DNA from: an uncultured Oscillospiraceae bacterium | Lineage (GTDB): Bacteria > Bacillota > Clostridia > Oscillospirales > Oscillospiraceae | Assembly (NCBI GenBank): GCA_934561725.1 | Contig: CAKTGW010000109.1 | Span: forward strand, 1 to 5,062 | Reading direction: 5' to 3' | Length of the DNA stretch: 5,062 nucleotides | In this document: piece after piece, positions 1 to 5,062 of the stretch | Position numbering within the stretch: position 1 is the first letter of the stretch | Layout of the letters: every line of letters begins with the position of its first letter | Notes under the pieces: generated by a model | The model's input: only the letters and a program-made list of their open reading frames with translations | Databases searched by the model: none | What the model was told of the DNA's origin: nothing | Translations under genes and position numbers: made by a program

Positions 1-921
1 CGTGTGGCTGAGAATGTGCAGGATTTGCCGCAGGTGCCGGGTAAAGGAACACCGGAGTATCTGGCCATTCAGTACAACCACCCTCTGTGGCTCTGCCGGC
101 TGTTGACAGAAGAGAGAGGTTATGCGTTTACGGAGGCATTCCTGGCGGCCAACAATATGCCGCCCGCAGTCACGGCACAGGTCAATACGCTGAAAACAGA
201 TACGGCTCAGCTCCGGAGGCAACTGATGGACGAGGGCGTAGAAAGTGAAGAAGCAGAGGTGCCCGGCAGTCTTATCCTGCCTGCTCCCGGAGACTTGAAG
301 AAGCTGAAGAGCTTTCAGGACGGCATGTTCTACGTGCAGGACAACGCGGCGCGGCTGGCCGTACAGACGGCATCACCTGCGCCGGGAGAACGTGTGTTGG
401 ATGCCTGTGCAGCTCCGGGGGGCAAGAGCTTTGCAGCAGCCATTGCCATGAAAAATCAAGGAGAGATCCTCTCCTGTGATATTCACGAAAATAAGCTGCG
501 CCGGATCCAATCCGGCGCACAGCGTCTGGGCATCGGTTGCATCTCGACCCGCGTTATGGATGCACGCTGTCCGGCCGGTGAACTGTCCGCTGCATTTGAC
601 CTGGTTCTGGCAGATGTCCCATGTTCGGGAATCGGTGTTATTCGAAAAAAGCCGGATATCCGCCAGAAAAGTGAAGAGGATCTGAGACGTCTACCTCAGA
701 TCCAGCTGGATATTCTGCGTGGGCTGAGCCGTACAGTAAAGCCCGGCGGTGCTCTGCTCTATTCCACATGTACGGTACTCCGCCGCGAAAATGAGGATGT
801 GGTTCAGGCTTTCCTGACGGAAAATACGCACTTTACCGTGGAGGCAGGGCCGCGAACGCTGTTTCCGCACATCGACGGAACAGATGGATTCTTTATCTGC
901 AAGCTGAGGAATATGGCATGA
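1..921 (+). CDS. rsmB: 16S rRNA (cytosine-967-C5)-methyltransferase RsmB, C-terminal part (5' end outside window)
   Basis: The 306 visible residues (counted from the Arg codon at base 1) hold the whole SAM-dependent methyltransferase domain of the RsmB/Fmu (NOL1/NOP2/Sun) family, which makes m5C967 in 16S rRNA. Seen: the family start of this part (HPLWL at residues 27-31, then ANNMPP and VNTLKT at 50-66); SAM motif I VLDACAAPGGKS at 132-143; motif IV DVPCSG at 205-210 with Cys208; motif VI YSTCTV at 254-259 with Cys257, the expected nucleophile. Full RsmB is about 430-450 residues, so roughly 130-140 residues, the NusB-like RNA-binding domain, lie upstream. A GTG at base 4 could be read as a start but would make a headless enzyme; the frame is open to base 1 and I treat the gene as cut by the window. 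The stop TGA shares ATGA with the start of rlmN, pointing to translational coupling. The catalytic part is intact; the paralogue RsmF is less likely because of the gene neighbourhood. Confidence 0.95.
   Translation, partial: RVAENVQDLPQVPGKGTPEYLAIQYNHPLWLCRLLTEERGYAFTEAFLAANNMPPAVTAQVNTLKTDTAQLRRQLMDEGVESEEAEVPGSLILPAPGDLKKLKSFQDGMFYVQDNAARLAVQTASPAPGERVLDACAAPGGKSFAAAIAMKNQGEILSCDIHENKLRRIQSGAQRLGIGCISTRVMDARCPAGELSAAFDLVLADVPCSGIGVIRKKPDIRQKSEEDLRRLPQIQLDILRGLSRTVKPGGALLYSTCTVLRRENEDVVQAFLTENTHFTVEAGPRTLFPHIDGTDGFFICKLRNMA
497..519. repeat. Perfect 10-bp inverted repeat inside rsmB
   Basis: TGCGCCGGAT at 497-506 is followed by the 3-base spacer CCA and then its exact reverse complement ATCCGGCGCA at 510-519. 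In RNA this would be a GC-rich 10-bp hairpin with a minimal loop. It codes for the segment around LRRIQSGAQ just after the SAM-binding strands. No T-tract follows, so it is not a terminator. A chance result of Arg/Gly/Ala codons is possible. Confidence 0.7.
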
Positions 922-1952
922 AAACAGATATCAAATCCCTGGATTTCAACGAACTGGCAGAGGCTCTCAAGAAGTTGGGAGAGCCGGCCTTTCGTACAAA
1001 ACAGATCTATACCTGGCTGCATCAGCGGGGCGTCCGCAGCTTTGATGAGATGACCGATCTCTCCAAGGCTCTGCGCGCGAAGCTGGACGGCGAGTTTTAC
1101 ATTACCGCACCGAAGGTCCTGCGCAAGCAGGTGTCCCAGATTGACGGTACGATCAAATATCTCTGGGAACTGCGCGACGGCAATGCAGTAGAGACCGTAC
1201 TGATGAGCTATAAGCACGGCAACACGGTATGCATTTCAACGCAGGTGGGCTGCCGGATGGGCTGCGCGTTCTGCGCGTCCACGATCGGCGGGCTGGTACG
1301 CTGCCTGGAGCCCTCAGAAATGCTGGACGAGGTTATGCATACGCAGCTCGATTCCGGAAAACGCATCAGCAATATTGTGCTGATGGGTATAGGAGAGCCG
1401 CTGGATAATTTTGATAATGTCATCAAATTCCTGCATATGGTCAATGATGAGCGCGGATTGAACATCGGTATGCGCCATATCTCGCTGAGCACCTGCGGAC
1501 TGACAGAAAAATTTGACAAACTGGCTGAACTTAATTTACAATTGACCTTATCGGTTTCTCTTCATGCACCTGATGACGAAACACGCAACCGGCTTATGCC
1601 GGTCAACCGCAGCCGGGGCGTGCATATGCTGTATGAGGCCTGTGGCCGTTATTTTAAAACGACCGGCCGGCGGATATCCTTTGAATATGCCATGATCGAT
1701 GGTGTGAATGATACGCCGCGCCATGCCAATGAGCTGGCGCGACAGATCCGGCGGATCGGCGGCCATGTGAATCTCATTCCTCTGAACCATGTAGAGGAAC
1801 GGGAATTTTCACCGTCTACGCCGGAGCATTTGAGGCAGTTTATTGAAATTTTGCAGAATAACGGCGTCAATGTTACAGTCCGGCGGAAGCTGGGCGGCGA
1901 TGTGGATGCCTCCTGCGGGCAGCTCCGCAGGAAAATGGCAGCCGGGAAATAG
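918..1952 (+). CDS. rlmN: Dual-specificity RNA methyltransferase RlmN (23S rRNA A2503 / tRNA A37, radical SAM)
   Basis: This complete 344-residue protein matches the usual RlmN length (about 340-390). RlmN adds a methyl group to C2 of A2503 in 23S rRNA and, in characterised members, of A37 in some tRNAs, using a 4Fe-4S cluster, SAM and a methyl-cysteine intermediate. Seen: the radical-SAM cluster motif CxxxCxxC at Cys112, Cys116 and Cys119; the upstream conserved Cys105 in CISTQVGC; GEPL at 159-162 for SAM binding; HISLSTCGL at 187-195; LSVSLHAPDD at 211-220; and the C-terminal Cys333 in GGDVDASCGQLR, equivalent to the methyl-carrying Cys355 of the E. coli enzyme. All catalytic cysteines are present. 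The antibiotic-resistance relative Cfr shares these cysteines, but the motif details and the housekeeping context favour RlmN. The start ATG overlaps the rsmB stop as ATGA, with GAGGA at 906-910 seven bases ahead. The last codons lie in two hairpins (1907-1961). Confidence 0.97.
   Translation: MKTDIKSLDFNELAEALKKLGEPAFRTKQIYTWLHQRGVRSFDEMTDLSKALRAKLDGEFYITAPKVLRKQVSQIDGTIKYLWELRDGNAVETVLMSYKHGNTVCISTQVGCRMGCAFCASTIGGLVRCLEPSEMLDEVMHTQLDSGKRISNIVLMGIGEPLDNFDNVIKFLHMVNDERGLNIGMRHISLSTCGLTEKFDKLAELNLQLTLSVSLHAPDDETRNRLMPVNRSRGVHMLYEACGRYFKTTGRRISFEYAMIDGVNDTPRHANELARQIRRIGGHVNLIPLNHVEEREFSPSTPEHLRQFIEILQNNGVNVTVRRKLGGDVDASCGQLRRKMAAGK
1513..1542 (+). promoter_or_regulatory. Candidate sigma-A type promoter inside rlmN
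   Basis: TTGACA at 1513-1518 (6 of 6 to the -35 consensus) is followed by an 18-base spacer and TACAAT at 1537-1542 (5 of 6 to the -10 consensus). The stretch from about 1505 to 1555 is visibly richer in A+T than the rest of rlmN. Transcription would start near 1549, inside rlmN and about 430 bases before stp, and would read stp-prkC-rsgA. There is no extended -10 TG. This is a sequence match only; coding regions often hold such matches by chance. Confidence 0.3.
1907..1940 (+). other. Hairpin 1 at the 3' end of rlmN
   Basis: TCCTGCGG at 1911-1918 pairs perfectly with CCGCAGGA at 1925-1932 around a 6-base loop. TGCC at 1907-1910 can add four more pairs with GGCA at 1937-1940, leaving bases 1933-1936 bulged. 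The stem contains the codon for the catalytic Cys333. There is no U-run, so it is not a rho-independent terminator. It ends exactly where the next hairpin begins. Confidence 0.5.
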
Positions 1953-1961
1953 ACTCCCGGC
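1941..1961 (+). other. Hairpin 2 spanning the rlmN stop codon
   Basis: GCCGGGA at 1941-1947 pairs perfectly with TCCCGGC at 1955-1961, with the rlmN stop TAG (1950-1952) in the 7-base loop. It abuts the preceding hairpin without a gap, so the two could stack coaxially, and it ends six bases before the Shine-Dalgarno sequence of stp. No U-tract follows (the next bases are AGCAATGGAGGG), which argues against termination. Processing, stability or control of coupling are possible roles. Confidence 0.5.
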
Positions 1962-1967
1962 AGCAAT

Positions 1968-1972
1968 GGAGG
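1968..1972 (+). promoter_or_regulatory. Shine-Dalgarno of stp, short spacing
   Basis: GGAGG lies only four bases before ATG 1977, closer than the usual 5-9. The next in-frame ATG at 1992 would be 19 bases away. The 1977 start leaves about six residues before the conserved TDIGK, as I recall for B. subtilis PrpC, so I keep it despite the tight spacing. Confidence 0.7.
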
Positions 1973-1976
1973 GTTT

Positions 1977-2702
1977 ATGGAAGCCTGCGGTATGACAGAT
2001 ATCGGAAAGGTCCGAAAGGAAAATCAGGATTGTTTTCTTATCCGGGAGAATGACGGATATGTCATCGGCGTGGTCTGTGATGGAATGGGCGGCGCGCGCA
2101 GCGGAAATGTGGCCAGTGAACTGGCGGCAAGCTGCTTTGCATCGCACATGGGAAGCTGCATGGATTCCGGCGACACTCTGCCTCTTCCGGAGCTGGTACG
2201 CGAGTCTGCATCTTATGCAAATGTTAAGGTCTATGACCGGGCCTTCACTGATTTTACTTGTGAAGGCATGGGCACAACGCTGGTGGGCGGTGTATTCAGT
2301 GATGAGCATGCCTATATCGCCAATGTGGGTGACAGCCGGGCATATATGATTTCTCGCGGTGTGATCTGGCAGATCACCACGGACCATTCCTATGTGGAGG
2401 AACTGGTGCAGAAAGGGATCATTACCCGCGAGGCTGCCAAAACACACCCCAAACGCAACTACATTACCCGGGCACTGGGACTCGGGCGTGAGGTGGACTG
2501 CGATATTTACGCTCTGGAGCCCCAGCCGGGAAATATCATTCTGCTTTGCTCTGACGGCTTATCCAACATGCTGGATGATGACGAGATGCTTGCGGCGGCT
2601 GAAGAATGCAGCTCTCCCCAGGAGCTGTGCAGCCGGCTGATGCAGACGGCTTTGAGCCGGGAAGCTACTGACAATATTACGATTGCCGTGTTTATGTTTT
2701 AA
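1977..2702 (+). CDS. stp: PP2C-family Ser/Thr protein phosphatase (Stp/PrpC), partner of the downstream kinase
   Basis: This complete 241-residue cytoplasmic protein is a minimal bacterial PPM/PP2C phosphatase (family usually about 240-255), a metal-dependent enzyme that removes phosphate from Ser and Thr of PrkC and its substrates. Seen in order: TDIGKVRKENQD at 7-18 (phosphate-binding Arg13, then Asn16 and Asp18); VCDGMGG at 33-39 with metal ligand Asp35; GMGTT at 97-101; ANVGDSRAY at 115-123 with Asp119, expected at the third metal site; TTDHSYV at 134-140; HPKRNYITRALG at 157-168; CSDGLSNML at 191-199 with metal ligand Asp193; and ATDNITIAV at 230-238 with Asp232. No key residue is missing, and there is no signal peptide or membrane segment. 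It follows rlmN by 24 bases and precedes the kinase by 34, the standard Firmicutes phosphatase-kinase pairing. An activity against the kinase next door follows from family knowledge and position. Confidence 0.96.
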   Translation: MEACGMTDIGKVRKENQDCFLIRENDGYVIGVVCDGMGGARSGNVASELAASCFASHMGSCMDSGDTLPLPELVRESASYANVKVYDRAFTDFTCEGMGTTLVGGVFSDEHAYIANVGDSRAYMISRGVIWQITTDHSYVEELVQKGIITREAAKTHPKRNYITRALGLGREVDCDIYALEPQPGNIILLCSDGLSNMLDDDEMLAAAEECSSPQELCSRLMQTALSREATDNITIAVFMF

Positions 2703-2724
2703 ACGGCTCACATCCTCATCCTTT

Positions 2725-2729
2725 GGAGG
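2725..2729 (+). promoter_or_regulatory. Shine-Dalgarno that fixes the prkC start
   Basis: GGAGG sits seven bases before ATG 2737, an ideal distance. The same frame is open back to an ATG at 2683, but that start lies inside stp, has no comparable site, and would add 18 residues that kinases of this family lack. The 2737 start gives MENSMDRYLGKILDNRYEIL, a typical N-terminus. Confidence 0.85.
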
Positions 2730-2736
2730 TTCAGAT

Positions 2737-4461
2737 ATGGAAAATAGTATGGACAGGTATCTTGGTAAGATACTTGATAACAGATATGAGATACTCGAGA
2801 TCATTGGAAAGGGCGGCATGGCCGTGGTTTACAAGGCTGTTGACCACCGGCTTGGGCGCAATGTGGCAATTAAAGTCCTGCGGGATGACTATGCCCTGGA
2901 TCAGGAATTCCGCCGCCGTTTTCAGAATGAGTCGCAGGCAGTCGCCATGCTGTCGCATCCCAATATTGTCTCTGTTTATGATATGAGCTCTTCCGGCGGC
3001 ATGGAGTATATAGTCATGGAGCTGGTCGAGGGGATCAACCTCAAGCAGTATATGAACAGCAAGGGCGTGCTCACATGGAAAGAAGCGCTGCATTTTGCAA
3101 CGCAGATCTGCCGGGCACTCAGTCACGCCCATTCCAAAGGGATCATTCACAGGGATATCAAGCCCCACAATATTATGGTGGAGAAAAACGGCAGTGTAAA
3201 GGTTGCCGATTTTGGCATTGCGCGCCTGCAGGACGGGCCGAATCCGAACACGCAGGAGACTCTGGGATCTGTGCACTATATCTCCCCGGAGCAGGCCAAG
3301 GGCGAGCCTGCCGATGCCAGAAGCGATTTGTATTCTTTAGGTATCATTCTCTATGAAATGCTCACCGGTCGGTTGCCCTTTGTTGGGGAAAGTGCGGTTT
3401 CAGTGGCGGTGATGCATATAAATGGTGTGTTTGAAGCGCCCAGAGCGGTCAATCCGGAGATTCCGGAGGGACTGGAGCAGATCATTCTGAAGGCCATGGC
3501 GACAGATCCGGCTGACCGTTACCAGACGGCAGATGAAATGCTGGCGGCTCTGGAGCATTTCCGTAAGGAAAAAAACAGCCGCACCGTACTGCGGCGCGAA
3601 AGCAGCGTCTCTCCCGCCGAGGCGGAAAATCAGGTGGCACCGGTCGGCCATGGTGTCGAGCTGGACAAAAAGAGCTATGAACGCCGTCGCCGCCGTAGCC
3701 GCAAGGTCAGCATGTGGTCCGGTGTGTTCTGCATTGTCATGTTCATGCTGGTGCTGGGCACCTTCCTATGGCAGTATCTGATCAAGGATATGTTTCAGGA
3801 GGCCGAACGCATACAGATCCCCAATTTTGTCGGCAGCTACTATACGGATATTCTGAACAATACACAGTTTACGGATATCTTTAATTTTGAAGTGGTCTAT
3901 AAGCCGGACGCTGATGCGGCTGAGAATATGATCATCGACCAGAGCATTGCGTCCAATAAAAGCTATGCAAAGAAAAGTGAGGGTATAGATATTACCCTTA
4001 CCGTATCCAGCGGCATACAGATGGTTCCAATCCCCAGCGTATACAACAAGGAATACCGCGCAGCTGAACAGGAGCTCAAGGCGGCGGGGCTGCTGGTAGA
4101 GATCGAGCGGGTCTATGATGATAATATTACCAAGGACTTTGTGATCAGCAGCAGTCCCGGAGAGGGCGAGAGCATTTCCGTGGGCTCCACTGTGTATCTT
4201 AAGGTCAGCGATGGTCCGGAAGTAGAGCCGGTAGCGGTGCCCAATGTGATCGGACTTACTGTGAATGGCGCACGCTCACGTCTGACAGAGCGGGGACTGG
4301 AGCTGGGCACCGTGACCCAGGTCGAAAGTGATTATCCGGCCAATACCGTTATTTGGCAGAGCACAGCCCAGGGGACGATGGTCGATCCGGGTACAAAGAT
4401 ATATCTTCAGGTCTCCACCGGTCCTGCCGAGGAGTCACCTGAACCGGGAGGAGCAAACTAA
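2737..4461 (+). CDS. prkC: PASTA-domain transmembrane Ser/Thr protein kinase (PrkC/PknB/Stk1 family)
   Basis: This complete 574-residue kinase senses peptidoglycan fragments outside and phosphorylates Ser/Thr targets inside. The Hanks-type kinase domain spans about 16-275: glycine loop GKGGMAVV 24-31, VAIK with Lys46, Glu65 of helix C, HRDIKPHN 138-145 with catalytic Asp140, DFG 158-160, an activation loop with Thr172 and Thr175 as likely autophosphorylation sites, GSVHYISPEQ 177-186, and DARSDLYSLG 193-202. A Ser/Thr-containing linker (about 277-315) and a basic cluster RRRRRSRK (316-323) precede one membrane helix (about 326-348), so the N-terminus is inside. Outside are three PASTA repeats: about 357-425, 426-494 and 498-563, then a short tail rich in Pro, Glu and Gly. 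Repeat 1 is divergent; repeat 3 is the most canonical (VPNVIGLTVNGARSRL). B. subtilis PrkC is about 648 residues, so this is a compact form. An A-run lies at the kinase/linker boundary (3569-3575). All catalytic residues are intact. Confidence 0.97.
   Translation: MENSMDRYLGKILDNRYEILEIIGKGGMAVVYKAVDHRLGRNVAIKVLRDDYALDQEFRRRFQNESQAVAMLSHPNIVSVYDMSSSGGMEYIVMELVEGINLKQYMNSKGVLTWKEALHFATQICRALSHAHSKGIIHRDIKPHNIMVEKNGSVKVADFGIARLQDGPNPNTQETLGSVHYISPEQAKGEPADARSDLYSLGIILYEMLTGRLPFVGESAVSVAVMHINGVFEAPRAVNPEIPEGLEQIILKAMATDPADRYQTADEMLAALEHFRKEKNSRTVLRRESSVSPAEAENQVAPVGHGVELDKKSYERRRRRSRKVSMWSGVFCIVMFMLVLGTFLWQYLIKDMFQEAERIQIPNFVGSYYTDILNNTQFTDIFNFEVVYKPDADAAENMIIDQSIASNKSYAKKSEGIDITLTVSSGIQMVPIPSVYNKEYRAAEQELKAAGLLVEIERVYDDNITKDFVISSSPGEGESISVGSTVYLKVSDGPEVEPVAVPNVIGLTVNGARSRLTERGLELGTVTQVESDYPANTVIWQSTAQGTMVDPGTKIYLQVSTGPAEESPEPGGAN
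3570..3595 (+). other. A_AAA_AAC slippery heptamer followed by a hairpin, candidate -1 frameshift site in prkC
   Basis: In the prkC frame the codons are GAA AAA AAC (3568-3576), so bases 3570-3576 form the classic X_XXY_YYZ heptamer A_AAA_AAC within a run of seven A. GCCGCA at 3578-3583 pairs perfectly with TGCGGC at 3590-3595 around a 6-base loop, starting one base after the heptamer. A -1 shift would add 34 basic residues and stop at TGA 3678-3680, giving a product of about 314 residues with the whole kinase domain but no membrane helix or PASTA repeats. The hairpin is closer than in known bacterial sites, and AAC is a weaker slip codon in bacteria than AAG. Function is unproven. Confidence 0.25.
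4447..4453 (+). promoter_or_regulatory. Distant Shine-Dalgarno-like sequence of rsgA
   Basis: GGAGGAG lies in the last Gly-Gly codons of prkC. It ends 14 bases before the rsgA ATG at 4468, well beyond normal spacing. No nearer purine-rich site is visible, and the only codons between the prkC stop and the ATG are CAT and ATT. Initiation probably relies on ribosomes that have just ended prkC six bases upstream. Confidence 0.5.
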
Positions 4462-4467
4462 CATATT

Positions 4468-5062
4468 ATGAGCAGGGGAGTCATCACAAAAGCGCTCAGC
4501 GGATTCTATTATGTGAGTTCGGAGGGACGGAATTATGCCTGCCGCGCGCGGGGAAAATTCCGGATCGACGGAGTCAGTCCGTTGGTGGGCGACGATGTAG
4601 AGATAGAAACTGATGGTGACAAGGGGACTCTTGTAAAGGTCTATCCGCGGCGAAATCACTTTATCCGGCCGGCTGTGGCCAATGTGGATGTCTTGACGAT
4701 CATGGCTTCAGGCGTGATCCCGGTCACGGATCCCTTTTTGATCGACCGGGTTGCGGTTATTGCAGAGCGGGCCGGATGCGATGTGCTGATCTGCATCAAT
4801 AAGACGGATCTGGATCCCGGTGACAAGCTGTATGATATTTACAGCAAGACAGGCTACCGGGTCATCCGTACCAGTGCAGAGACCGGTGAAGGAAAGGAAG
4901 AACTGCTGGATTATATTGCGGGAAAGACCTGTGCATTTACAGGAAATTCCGGTGTGGGAAAATCTAGCATTCTGAATGTGATCGCACCGGAGTTCGACCT
5001 GGCTGTGGGGGATGTGAGCGAAAAGCTGGGCCGCGGCCGGCACACTACGCGGCATGTGGAGC
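4468..5062 (+). CDS. rsgA: Ribosome small-subunit-dependent GTPase RsgA (YloQ/CpgA), N-terminal part (3' end outside window)
   Basis: The 198 visible residues are the N-terminal two thirds of RsgA, a GTPase that checks late assembly of the 30S subunit. Seen: an N-terminal OB-fold (about 1-70) opening with KALSGFYYV at 8-16 as in other RsgA proteins; then the circularly permuted GTPase order, G4 NKTD at 111-114, G5-like TSAETGEG at 135-142, P-loop GNSGVGKS at 159-166, and GRGRHTTRHVE at 188-198, which carries the switch I threonines. The G3 motif and the C-terminal zinc-binding domain should follow outside the window; the family is about 290-350 residues. The gene starts six bases after the prkC stop and in the same frame. 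In B. subtilis the homologue CpgA is phosphorylated by PrkC and dephosphorylated by PrpC, which fits this placement; here Thr154 and Thr158, just ahead of the P-loop, are the threonines nearest where I recall that site. No defect is seen in the visible part. Confidence 0.95.
   Translation, partial: MSRGVITKALSGFYYVSSEGRNYACRARGKFRIDGVSPLVGDDVEIETDGDKGTLVKVYPRRNHFIRPAVANVDVLTIMASGVIPVTDPFLIDRVAVIAERAGCDVLICINKTDLDPGDKLYDIYSKTGYRVIRTSAETGEGKEELLDYIAGKTCAFTGNSGVGKSSILNVIAPEFDLAVGDVSEKLGRGRHTTRHVE

Noticed and set aside
4..6. GTG as a true start of rsmB
   Set aside because: It would drop the whole NusB-like domain while the frame is open to base 1; truncation by the window edge is simpler.
103..108. 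TTGACA in rsmB as a -35 element
   Set aside because: There is no acceptable -10 element at 16-19 bases; the best option, TTTACG at 127-132, matches only three positions.
1966..1995. Nine-codon reading frame from ATG 1966 whose TGA overlaps the in-frame ATG 1992 of stp
   Set aside because: It has no ribosome binding site of its own and contains the stp Shine-Dalgarno; it is most likely accidental.
1809..2447. Antisense reading frame of 212 residues across the end of rlmN and most of stp
   Set aside because: It is fully covered by two genes with clear family motifs, has no plausible start context, and its Cys/His/Ile-rich protein resembles nothing I know; it is a shadow of the sense codons.
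2653..2710. TGAGCCG (2653-2659) pairing with CGGCTCA (2704-2710) across the stp stop, competing with a local CGGCT/AGCCG hairpin
   Set aside because: These are short stems with no U-tract and no clear link to the prkC start; too weak to call a switch or terminator.
2711..2729. Tandem CATCCT CATCCT just before GGAGG of prkC, possible hiding of the ribosome binding site
   Set aside because: The best pairing is only four bases (CCTC with GAGG), too weak, and two copies of a 6-mer is not a convincing repeat.
2683..2736. Upstream ATG for prkC overlapping stp
   Set aside because: The ATG at 2737 has an ideally spaced GGAGG and gives the typical kinase N-terminus; the 18 extra residues only translate the stp tail and the gap.
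2731..3276. Antisense reading frame of 181 residues over the prkC kinase domain
   Set aside because: It lies opposite an intact, highly conserved kinase domain, and no recognisable domain or ribosome binding site was seen.
5029..5038. GGCCGCGGCC palindrome in rsgA
   Set aside because: It is a short GC palindrome produced by the codons of the conserved Leu-Gly-Arg-Gly-Arg motif.

Overview
The window is a compact, single-strand stretch of a bacterial chromosome with five genes, all on the + strand and almost without gaps: the 3' part of rsmB (16S rRNA m5C methyltransferase), complete rlmN (radical-SAM 23S rRNA/tRNA adenine methyltransferase), a complete PP2C-type Ser/Thr phosphatase (stp/prpC), a complete PASTA-domain Ser/Thr kinase (prkC/pknB/stk1 type) and the 5' part of rsgA (circularly permuted ribosome-assembly GTPase). 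This order is the well-known Firmicutes block (priA-def-fmt-rsmB-rlmN-stp-prkC-rsgA-rpe-thiN). Moderate-to-high GC, strong GGAGG ribosome binding sites, and the style of the kinase with its divergent first PASTA repeat suggest a Clostridia member, plausibly of the Oscillospirales; that lineage guess is from memory of family sequences, not from a search.

Layout: 1-921 rsmB C-terminal part (5' end outside the window); 918-1952 rlmN, overlapping rsmB by the 4-base ATGA; 1977-2702 stp; 2737-4461 prkC; 4468-5062 rsgA N-terminal part (3' end outside the window). Gaps are -4, 24, 34 and 6 bases, so this reads as one operon with likely translational coupling at rsmB/rlmN and prkC/rsgA. There is no gene-free stretch over 40 bases, and no RNA gene, mobile element, CRISPR array or convincing rho-independent terminator. 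The only promoter-like match is inside rlmN (1513-1542) and could give the signalling genes their own transcript.

Together the genes join rRNA modification and 30S assembly to membrane-bound Ser/Thr signalling. PrkC senses cell-wall fragments through its external PASTA repeats and phosphorylates cytoplasmic targets; Stp reverses this. In Bacillus subtilis the downstream gene product RsgA (CpgA) is itself a PrkC substrate.

I see no new multi-gene system. The points worth a second look are small: an A_AAA_AAC slippery heptamer with a hairpin directly after it, exactly between the kinase domain and the membrane anchor of PrkC; two abutting hairpins at the rlmN/stp junction; an in-frame prkC-TAA-rsgA junction with an unusually distant Shine-Dalgarno sequence; a perfect 10-bp inverted repeat inside rsmB; and the promoter-like sequence inside rlmN.
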